Shown: positions 1 through 4,501 of the stretch, piece by piece
Numbering within the stretch: the first letter of the stretch is position 1
Layout: the number at the start of each line of letters is the position of its first letter
The notes under the pieces: model-generated
The model's input: the letters and a program-made list of their open reading frames with translations, nothing else
What the model was told of the DNA's origin: nothing
The model's database searches: none
Position numbers and translations under genes: made by a program
NCBI GenBank assembly: GCA_016930475.1
Contig: JAFGGR010000181.1
Span: 1 to 6,753 of the forward strand
DNA: 6,753 bases
Direction: 5' to 3'
Source: Clostridiales bacterium
GTDB taxonomy: Bacteria; Bacillota; Clostridia; Saccharofermentanales; Saccharofermentanaceae

Positions 1-880
1 AGACGACGAGGACGATGAAGACGACGAGGACGATGAAGACGACGAGGACGATGAAGACGACGAGGACGATGAAGACGACGAGGACGACGAAGATGATGAA
101 GATGATGAAGATGATGAAGACGACGATCAATTAGAGGTTTCGCTCAAGGAACAGGTCGTTTTCGATCAGGAGAATGTAGTCGTTACAGTGACCGGTATGG
201 ATAATGATGATTATTATGGCCCTGAGATTAATCTTACCCTCGAAAACAAAGGGACTGTGGATGTCACGGTTCAACTCGGAGACACTTCAATAAACGGGGC
301 GATGATCGATTTCTATTTGTCCAGCACAGTCAAAGCCGGTAAGAAGTCCAACGAGACGATATCGATGTATCACGAGGACTTGAGTCTTTCCGGCATTGAT
401 GTGATCAAAAACATCGAATTCAAGGTGATCATCCTTGATAACGAAACGTGGGATACGATCTTCACATCAGATCCAATTATATTGACCACGATCGGCAGTG
501 AAGGATATACACAGGTGTTTGATAAGTTCGATAACGTTGCGCTGGAGGAACAAGGCATCAAAATTTCTCTCGGGAAACCGACGGAAAGTGACTATTACGG
601 GGGAATGGTGATTCCTGTGATTGTCGAAAACAATTCGGGGAAGACCGTGAATGTGTCTCTCAGTGATACATCCGTAAACGATTACATGATGGATTTCTAT
701 TTCTATTCTACGATTGCAGACGGCAAGTTATCTTACGATATTATTTCCTTTTATCAATCTGAGCTGGACGACAACAATATTGACGAAATCAATGAGATTG
801 AGTTCAAAGTTTACGTCTATGAAGCAGACAACTGGGAATACATGATCGAATCGGACAGCATCTCGGTGTCATTCAAATAA
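1..880 (+). CDS. Partial protein: poly-Asp/Glu tract followed by two tandem beta-rich domains (5' end outside window)
   Basis: The frame is open from the left edge (first whole codon at nt 2) to TAA at 878-880, so the gene begins upstream; the GTG at 188 is an internal valine, not a start. The visible part opens with 42 consecutive Asp/Glu residues (nt 2-127, mostly DDE triplets). It continues with two homologous domains. The first, about nt 131-490, has DYYGPE, DTSING, MIDFY, IEFKV and a TWD..F.SD ending. The second, about nt 533-877, has DYYGG, DTSVND, MMDFY, IEFKV and a NWEYMIESD ending. The DYYG motifs lie 127 residues apart. The alternating hydrophobic pattern suggests Ig-like beta sandwiches. 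In Firmicutes, domains of this look often sit behind a lipoprotein signal, a membrane anchor or a zinc ribbon (recollection, not tested). I infer an extracytoplasmic protein with the acidic stretch as a spacer. Molecular function is unknown. The next gene starts 1 nt after the stop, so the two are probably cotranscribed. Confidence 0.85.
   Translation, partial: DDEDDEDDEDDEDDEDDEDDEDDEDDEDDEDDEDDEDDEDDDQLEVSLKEQVVFDQENVVVTVTGMDNDDYYGPEINLTLENKGTVDVTVQLGDTSINGAMIDFYLSSTVKAGKKSNETISMYHEDLSLSGIDVIKNIEFKVIILDNETWDTIFTSDPIILTTIGSEGYTQVFDKFDNVALEEQGIKISLGKPTESDYYGGMVIPVIVENNSGKTVNVSLSDTSVNDYMMDFYFYSTIADGKLSYDIISFYQSELDDNNIDEINEIEFKVYVYEADNWEYMIESDSISVSFK
2..127 (+). repeat. In-frame 18-bp tandem repeat encoding poly-(Asp-Asp-Glu)
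   Basis: Four identical 18-bp units (GACGACGAG + GACGATGAA) occupy nt 2-73. A fifth unit with one T-to-C change covers 74-91. Then come three 9-bp GATGATGAA units (92-118) and a final GACGACGAT (119-127). Every unit is a multiple of three, so copy number can change without shifting the frame. The tract probably continues upstream of the window. The perfect units at the 5' side and diverged units at the 3' side suggest that expansion is recent and upstream-facing (inference). The encoded stretch is purely acidic, so it is expected to be disordered and may bind cations. Confidence 0.9.
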
Positions 881-881
881 G

Positions 882-1376
882 ATGGTCGACATGAACCCAT
901 ACATGGGCTTGCGTCGCAAGATTCTAAGCCTTTCGAGAAACGATTATGAGATGGTTATTCGCCAACACCGCGTTCACGCGGTGTTGGTGGATACCCATAT
1001 GGAGGATTCCGTATTTTCTGTTGCGTGTGCGGCGGACGGGTCCTTCAGCCTTTATTATGAAGAAGGCGGCGGCATCACCGGATTGGGGCAGAAATATAAG
1101 GAACTCGGGATGGCCGCGCGGGCTTTCGTTTACGGCGCGGAACAAGCGCTTCCGGTCTGTGAAGAGGCGGTGGACGACGATTTGCCCGGTGTCGATGAGC
1201 GGTTTTTTTATCTGGTGGCGGACGGAAAGATTTTTAAAGCAGCATCAAAAAAAGGCTCGATGGCATCGGATCCAAGAGAGATCCAGATTTTGAACTTCGT
1301 TTTGGATAAGGTGATGGAGAAGTTTTTTGAGAGCATGAGTGCGGAAAAGACCGATTCGCCCGGTGAACTGGAATAG
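882..1376 (+). CDS. Conserved-looking hypothetical protein, 164 aa
   Basis: ATG at 882 lies 1 nt after the TAA of the preceding gene, with no convincing Shine-Dalgarno. Expression is therefore probably by termination-reinitiation; ATG 891 (Met4) is an alternative start. The product is soluble, without signal peptide or membrane segment. It has a glycine-rich turn SLYYEEGGGITG in the first half, then a helical AARAFVYGAEQALP stretch and a FYLVADGKIF strand motif. I recall similar unnamed Firmicutes proteins carrying an LYY..GGG motif but know no function or family name. Two cysteines (in VACAADG and PVCEEA) are not arranged as a metal site. A perfect 11-bp inverted repeat lies inside the coding sequence at 962-987. 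The terminator at 1409-1438 ends the unit. Immunity or accessory protein to the upstream gene would be pure speculation. Confidence 0.8.
   Translation: MVDMNPYMGLRRKILSLSRNDYEMVIRQHRVHAVLVDTHMEDSVFSVACAADGSFSLYYEEGGGITGLGQKYKELGMAARAFVYGAEQALPVCEEAVDDDLPGVDERFFYLVADGKIFKAASKKGSMASDPREIQILNFVLDKVMEKFFESMSAEKTDSPGELE
962..987 (+). repeat. Perfect 11-bp inverted repeat with 4-nt loop inside a coding region
   Basis: CCAACACCGCG (962-972) is exactly complementary to CGCGGTGTTGG (977-987) around the loop TTCA. It can be extended outward by a G-U pair (961/988) and a C-G pair (960/989). It starts 80 nt into the 164-aa gene and is translated as ordinary residues. There is no T-tract, so it is not a standard terminator. 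It may be an mRNA structure or a protein-binding palindrome. Confidence 0.75.
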
Positions 1377-1408
1377 GACGCAGTGACTTTCTTTGTATTT
1401 GACAATAG

Positions 1409-1438
1409 AAGGCGGTTGATTATCTCAGCCGCCTTTTT
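1409..1438 (+). terminator. Intrinsic terminator after the 164-aa gene
   Basis: An 11-bp stem pairs 1409-1419 with 1425-1435, with one G-U pair at 1416/1428 and the 5-nt loop TTATC. It ends in a run of five T (1434-1438). It sits 32 nt after the stop codon and separates the first unit from the next promoter. Confidence 0.88.
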
Positions 1439-1453
1439 GATCGCCCGAGTAAG

Positions 1454-1481
1454 AAACGTTACGCTATATGCCTTAAACGTT
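1454..1481 (+). promoter_or_regulatory. Direct repeat AAACGTT x2, operator-like
   Basis: AAACGTT occurs at 1454-1460 and again at 1475-1481, 21 bp apart, which is two helical turns. Each holds the palindrome AACGTT. The second copy abuts the place where a -35 element would sit for the extended -10 at 1502-1510. This arrangement suits a regulator binding one DNA face, but no regulator is identified and chance cannot be excluded. Confidence 0.35.
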
Positions 1482-1501
1482 CTGTTGCTAATTCAAATTT
1501 G

Positions 1502-1510
1502 TGTTATTAT
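1502..1510 (+). promoter_or_regulatory. Extended -10 promoter of the zinc-motif membrane protein gene
   Basis: TG-T-TATTAT (1502-1510) matches an extended -10 of the housekeeping sigma factor. No good -35 lies 16-18 bp upstream; TTGCTA at 1485-1490 is only 14 bp away. The start codon is about 29 nt downstream, which leaves room for a short leader. The element follows a terminator and precedes a strong ribosome site, so the position fits. Confidence 0.55.
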
Positions 1511-1524
1511 GACCTCAGTGAACC

Positions 1525-1533
1525 GGGGGGAGG
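1525..1533 (+). promoter_or_regulatory. Strong ribosome binding site deciding between two adjacent Met codons
   Basis: GGGGGGAGG lies 5 nt before ATG 1539 and 8 nt before ATG 1542. The spacing slightly favours the second Met, so the mature start could be 1542. Confidence 0.7.
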
Positions 1534-1538
1534 TTTAA

Positions 1539-2489
1539 ATGATGACGGACATTACATACGATATTGTGGCGGGGACTAAGCTTCAGGAAATGGGCGCGAA
1601 TTTCTACGCAGCCAAAATTGCCGGGAAAAATTTCGTAGCGGAGTATTTTTCGGGCGCGAAGAAAATCGCGTTATCCATGGGGATCGGACGCGCGCCGGAA
1701 GAAAAAAAAGACAGTTTACGCCGCCGACTGACGGATCTTTTCAGTGTCCATGAGGGAGATGTTCAATTTGATGATCATTGCGCATGTTTAATGATCCCGA
1801 TCGAGCAGGACTGGGTATCGCGTCTGAACGGCATCATGGACAGCATGAGTCATTGGGCGGATGAGAACGAGTTAACCGGCGGATGTTTCTTCTGCGGGAG
1901 AAGCGGCGCAACCGTCAGCGTCTGTGAAGTGGGCGGTGTTTATTCATTTCTGTGCGGAGCATGCCGTGAGAAACTGAATCGAGAATATTCGGCATCGCTC
2001 GAAGAAGCGAACAAACAGAAACTTGTCGCCCCCGCATTGGCGGCATTTACTTCCGGTCGTCGTAAAATCGGTTATCTGGCCGCACTCGGTGCCGGATTTG
2101 TTGCTTCATTGGCATGGCTTTTGATTATCATTTATATGCCGCTGACATGGATTTTCGGCACGATTGCGACCACTCTTTTCGTCAACTGTGTATACGAAGC
2201 GTACAAAAGAGTTTCGGGTCAATTTTCAATTTTCGATTTTCTGGTCACGACGCTGATGAGTATTGCAATTCTTATGGTCAGTGTGACCTTCGCGTTTTCT
2301 CACAGCCTTTCCGTAGCTTGGAATATGGTTGCGGATCCGTCGGAGTACGTGACTTCTTTGGCAGTATTTACAAACCTGCCGCAAATCATCTCATTTCCGC
2401 TCTTCGGGTTTTTGTTTGTATCGATTTGCATACCGACCGTCATTGGTCTGTTGATCGGTATCGGTTATCGTTACAGAAAAGAGAGATAA
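1539..2489 (+). CDS. Putative zinc-binding, polytopic membrane protein, 316 aa
   Basis: The cytoplasmic-looking N-terminal half (residues 1-~170) holds CFFC at 116-119 and CGAC at 139-142. Two CxxC pairs 19 residues apart are typical of a small zinc ribbon or treble clef; an extra Cys lies at 129. The C-terminal half has hydrophobic segments at about 177-200, 203-220, 233-254 and 283-309, followed by the basic tail RYRKER, giving about four membrane passes. No catalytic signature is recognisable and the family is unknown to me. The gene has its own extended -10 promoter and a strong Shine-Dalgarno site, and is bounded by a terminator upstream and hairpins downstream, so it appears monocistronic. 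A sensory or scaffold role at the membrane is only inference. A 129-aa reading in another frame (2114-2503) is an overlapping shadow. Confidence 0.85.
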   Translation: MMTDITYDIVAGTKLQEMGANFYAAKIAGKNFVAEYFSGAKKIALSMGIGRAPEEKKDSLRRRLTDLFSVHEGDVQFDDHCACLMIPIEQDWVSRLNGIMDSMSHWADENELTGGCFFCGRSGATVSVCEVGGVYSFLCGACREKLNREYSASLEEANKQKLVAPALAAFTSGRRKIGYLAALGAGFVASLAWLLIIIYMPLTWIFGTIATTLFVNCVYEAYKRVSGQFSIFDFLVTTLMSIAILMVSVTFAFSHSLSVAWNMVADPSEYVTSLAVFTNLPQIISFPLFGFLFVSICIPTVIGLLIGIGYRYRKER

Positions 2490-2501
2490 GGATTCTCTTT
2501 T
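2477..2501 (+). terminator. Weak A/T-rich hairpin overlapping the stop codon
   Basis: AAAAGAGA (2477-2484) pairs with TCTCTTTT (2494-2501) around a 9-nt loop that contains the TAA stop. It has an A-run before and a T-run after, but a weak stem. It may contribute to termination together with the hairpin at 2577-2605. Confidence 0.3.
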
Positions 2502-2510
2502 AACAATTAA

Positions 2511-2540
2511 GGCTATCGCTTAGTTATTAGGAAAGCGATA
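2511..2540 (+). repeat. Intergenic inverted-repeat element, copy 1 (stem kept, -10 lost)
   Basis: This 30-nt stretch matches 2575-2604 at 28 positions and lies exactly 64 bp before it. An 8-bp stem is formed by 2514-2521 and 2533-2540. The two differences from copy 2 change the extended -10 (TG to AG, TATTAT to TATTAG), and no T-run follows, so it is neither a good promoter nor a good terminator. Confidence 0.7.
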
Positions 2541-2574
2541 TCCCTTATCTGTCAATAAATTTCTGAAAGTATAT

Positions 2575-2611
2575 GGCTATCGCTTTGTTATTATGAAAGC
2601 GATAGTTTTTA
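2575..2611 (+). repeat. Intergenic inverted-repeat element, copy 2: hairpin plus T-run enclosing an extended -10
   Basis: A perfect 10-bp stem (CTATCGCTTT 2577-2586 with AAAGCGATAG 2596-2605) has a 9-nt loop and is followed by five T (2606-2610). On an RNA entering from the upstream gene this works as an intrinsic terminator. The loop region also reads TG-T-TATTAT (2586-2594), an extended -10, with no clear -35. Transcripts starting from it would begin near 2601, inside the 3' arm, and would lack the hairpin. The same block recurs before the second anti-sigma gene (4358-4390, 28 of 33 identical). Confidence 0.65.
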
Positions 2612-2633
2612 CTTTCAATTAACCACAGCTTCT

Positions 2634-2653
2634 TGTAACCTTTTCGGTTTTTA
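2634..2653 (+). promoter_or_regulatory. Putative autoregulated ECF-type promoter of the sigma gene
   Basis: TGTAACC followed by TTTTCGG and a T-run resembles the AAC-containing -35 element of many ECF sigma promoters. The -10 is not clear; ATGAATCC at about 2653-2660 is in the right place. The block starts exactly 95 nt before ATG 2729. A matching block (16 of 20 positions) starts exactly 95 nt before the second anti-sigma gene. Autoregulation is usual for ECF operons, but here it is inferred only from sequence and position. Confidence 0.5.
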
Positions 2654-2716
2654 TGAATCCAATAATGAACGAGCAAAAGAGTGTCGCGGTTAATAAAGAC
2701 TCCAGAACGGCGACCC

Positions 2717-2724
2717 GAGGAGAT
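2717..2724 (+). promoter_or_regulatory. Ribosome binding site that fixes the sigma factor start at 2729
   Basis: GAGGAG (2717-2722) stands 6 nt before ATG 2729. The longer GTG frame from 2681 has no such site and would add 16 residues (SRLIKTPERRPEEIG-type) not expected at the front of ECF region 2. Confidence 0.8.
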
Positions 2725-2728
2725 CGGC

Positions 2729-3250
2729 ATGGCGGAATTCCAGGACGTTTATACGACATACGCCCGCCGGGTCTATCGGTTTCTTCTGTCGCTCACCGGG
2801 AATGCGTCTGAAGCGGAGGAGCTTACGCAACAGACATTTTACCGGGCATTCCTTCATATCGGCCGGTTTGAGGGGCGCAGCAGTCTTTATACGTGGCTTT
2901 GCCAGATCGGGAAGAACGAGTGGTTCCGAGAGTGTCGGCGTTTGCGGAGGTTCACGCGGGACGATGTGGAAACAGTCGATCAGTCGACCGGCTCGTTGGG
3001 CGAAGGCCCTGTCGCTTCGGCGGCGAACCTTTCCGTTGAGGAAGAGATCATTCGAAAAGAAGACGGGCGACGGGCGGCTCAAGCGCTGTGCGGGCTTCAG
3101 CAACCGTACCGGGATGTGGTGGTTTTAAGGATCTACGGAGAACTACCGTTCGGTGAGATCGCGGCGCTTTTCGATAAGTCCGAGAGCTGGGGTAAGGTGA
3201 CGTTTTTCAGAGGAAAAGAAAAGCTTCGGAAGATGATGGAGGAACCATGA
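2729..3250 (+). CDS. ECF (extracytoplasmic function) RNA polymerase sigma factor, sigma-70 family, 173 aa
   Basis: Directs RNA polymerase to a dedicated set of promoters when freed from its anti-sigma. Sigma region 2 covers about residues 6-71: the DVYTTYARRVYRFLLSL helix, the EAEELTQQTFYRAF motif (28-41) and the FEGRSSLYTWLCQIGKNEW helix (47-65), which is region 2.3/2.4. A variable acidic/Ser linker follows (72-103). Region 4 covers about 115-168, with LCGLQQPYRDVVVLRIYGEL and the helix-turn-helix FGEIAALFDKSESWGKV. Length is typical for ECF factors. The start at 2729 was chosen from the GAGGAG site; a GTG at 2681 would lengthen it by 16 residues. The stop is 1 nt before the anti-sigma start, so the two are coupled. 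The leader carries a putative self-controlled promoter. The exact ECF group is not assignable by eye. Confidence 0.95.
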   Translation: MAEFQDVYTTYARRVYRFLLSLTGNASEAEELTQQTFYRAFLHIGRFEGRSSLYTWLCQIGKNEWFRECRRLRRFTRDDVETVDQSTGSLGEGPVASAANLSVEEEIIRKEDGRRAAQALCGLQQPYRDVVVLRIYGELPFGEIAALFDKSESWGKVTFFRGKEKLRKMMEEP

Positions 3251-3251
3251 G

Positions 3252-4253
3252 ATGACGTGTGAAGTATTAAATGATTTACTGCCGGTATATGCGGCCGGCG
3301 AATGCTCGGACAAGACGCGTAAAATGGTCGAGGAGCATGTAGCGACCTGCGAGTCCTGCGCTAAAAGCCTTCGCGAGATGACGGAGCCCGTCGGGAGCGG
3401 TGATGCGCGTCGCGAAAAAGATTCGGGCGATCTCGGTGACCCGGTCGGGCAAAGCGTCACGGAGCGCCTGGAGGAAGCCGCTAAGGAGATGACCTTTAAG
3501 AAGGGCTTCAAGAAGATCCGTCGCCGTTGGCTGATATCGATCCTCTGTGTCCTTCTGATCATTCCGCTCGCCGGATTGGGCTATCTTGGCTATAACGAGA
3601 CGCGTGGGGAAGGCTACGCCTTTTCGAACATTGAAGGGATGAGTAATGTCAATTCCTTTATGAAATGCGTTCAGGAAGGCGATTACGCGGGAGCTGTCGA
3701 GTATTATGACATTGAATCCATGTATTGGGAGTTGATACGAGAGGTAAACAAACAGGCTTATAAGGATCTCGGCGTCGATCAGTGGGCCGAGATGGTTCGG
3801 GAGCAATACATCCGGGACATGAGCGGATCCGTAAGTTACGGTATGAAGGTGGACTCATTTTCGATCGGCAAACCATACCGGAGAAAAGAATCGTGGAACC
3901 CATTGTTCCACCCGTCCGATATCAGTTCCTACACAAAAGAGTACTGGTATGTAGATGTTGCGATATGTTTTTGGGGTGAAAACACAGAGAACGCAAAAGC
4001 CCCGATCGAGCATTATCAGGTTTTCACCTTCAAAATGGACGGAGACCGTGTCAGCACGAAGGAAACATACGCAATGATAAATTTGCGTTCTTTCGAACTG
4101 GCAGATGAAGATTTGTTCTTCTTTTACAGCATTGCGCTCACTCCAAACGCCTACGTTTTTAATGATAACCCAAACCGATACAGTAACGGTCCGGAAGGAT
4201 TGCCCTTTCATGCCTGGTTCGCGGAATCACCCGAATTTCCGCAAGAAAACTGA
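3252..4253 (+). CDS. Membrane-anchored zf-HC2 anti-sigma factor, 333 aa
   Basis: Expected to hold the adjacent ECF sigma factor at the membrane and release it on an envelope signal. The N-terminal zinc anti-sigma domain (1-40) has Cys3 plus H29-X3-C33-X2-C36, so all four usual ligands are present. A polar linker (41-82) follows, then a basic stretch FKKGFKKIRRR (82-92) and one transmembrane helix (about 93-114), giving an N-in/C-out topology. The outer domain (115-333) begins with YNETRGEGYAFSN and includes CVQEGDYAGAVEYYD and MYW; it is the probable sensor part. GGAGG at 3238-3242, inside the end of the sigma gene, serves as ribosome site with 9 nt spacing. A terminator follows at 4285-4315. 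A paralogue with an enlarged outer domain lies next (4502-5989). Confidence 0.93.
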   Translation: MTCEVLNDLLPVYAAGECSDKTRKMVEEHVATCESCAKSLREMTEPVGSGDARREKDSGDLGDPVGQSVTERLEEAAKEMTFKKGFKKIRRRWLISILCVLLIIPLAGLGYLGYNETRGEGYAFSNIEGMSNVNSFMKCVQEGDYAGAVEYYDIESMYWELIREVNKQAYKDLGVDQWAEMVREQYIRDMSGSVSYGMKVDSFSIGKPYRRKESWNPLFHPSDISSYTKEYWYVDVAICFWGENTENAKAPIEHYQVFTFKMDGDRVSTKETYAMINLRSFELADEDLFFFYSIALTPNAYVFNDNPNRYSNGPEGLPFHAWFAESPEFPQEN

Positions 4254-4284
4254 GATGGAACACGGAGAATAAAAACGTTTGCAG

Positions 4285-4315
4285 AAGGGCGGTCCTTTAT
4301 CAGGGCCGCCCTTTT
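4285..4315 (+). terminator. Intrinsic terminator of the sigma/anti-sigma operon
   Basis: A 12-bp G+C-rich stem pairs 4285-4296 with 4302-4313 (one G-U pair at 4293/4305), has the loop TTATC and ends in four T (4312-4315). It lies 31 nt after the stop codon. Loop and stem design match the terminator at 1409-1438. It isolates the sigma operon from the second anti-sigma gene, which therefore needs its own promoter. Confidence 0.9.
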
Positions 4316-4357
4316 CCTCGGAAGAGAGAATTTTTTGCCGGATCATTATTTTTGATC

Positions 4358-4390
4358 ATCGCTTTGCTATTATAAGGGGGATAGTTTTTA
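4358..4390 (+). repeat. Intergenic inverted-repeat element, copy 3 (stem decayed, extended -10 intact)
   Basis: It matches 2579-2611 at 28 of 33 positions. TG-C-TATTAT (4365-4373) is a full extended -10 and the downstream GATAGTTTTTA is identical, but changes at 4376, 4377 and 4379 leave the stem with a mismatch and wobble pairs. A good terminator already stands upstream, so this copy is more likely a promoter than a terminator. No -35 is visible at 16-18 bp. Confidence 0.6.
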
Positions 4391-4406
4391 TCAACAACGA
4401 AAATTT

Positions 4407-4426
4407 TGCAGCCTTTTCGATTTATA
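4407..4426 (+). promoter_or_regulatory. Putative ECF-type promoter of the second anti-sigma gene
   Basis: TGCAGCCTTTTCG and the following T/A-rich bases match the sigma-gene block 2634-2653 at 16 of 20 positions. The block starts 95 nt before ATG 4502, the same distance as in the sigma leader. The core triplet reads AGC instead of AAC, which may weaken it. The -10 is not recognisable. This suggests that the same sigma factor, or another shared regulator, controls both units. Confidence 0.42.
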
Positions 4427-4501
4427 AGGCTGACGAAGGGATATGTATAAACAGATCGAGATTTCGGAACATCGAAAAACTCTGACCTGAGGAGGATTAA
4501 G

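Noticed and set aside
2..127. CRISPR array or non-coding satellite
   Set aside because: There are no unique spacers and the repeat is in frame with the downstream coding region.
946..1293. 115-aa + strand frame inside the 164-aa gene
   Set aside because: Arg/Trp-rich product in a shifted frame, typical of a shadow of a mid-GC gene; no ribosome site.
2511..2611. Riboswitch or T-box leader before the sigma gene
   Set aside because: The region holds two copies of one simple inverted repeat with no conserved aptamer-like core; the element also recurs before an unrelated start.
2681..2728. GTG at 2681 as the start of the ECF sigma factor
   Set aside because: It lacks a ribosome site and would add 16 residues before region 2, whereas ATG 2729 has GAGGAG at 6 nt. 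The segment also belongs to the leader shared in length with the second anti-sigma gene.
2690..3806. Minus-strand open frames at 2690-3103, 3143-3562 and 3276-3806
   Set aside because: They lie antisense to well-supported sigma and anti-sigma genes, lack ribosome sites and encode low-complexity Arg/Ser/Pro-rich products.
4279..4485. Possible 68-aa gene between the two anti-sigma genes
   Set aside because: It runs through the terminator stem and the repeat copy 3, has no ribosome site and its product has no recognisable feature.
4391..4501. Remnant of a lost second sigma gene before the orphan anti-sigma gene
   Set aside because: I looked for region 2 or region 4 motifs in all frames and found none; similarity is to the sigma gene leader only.
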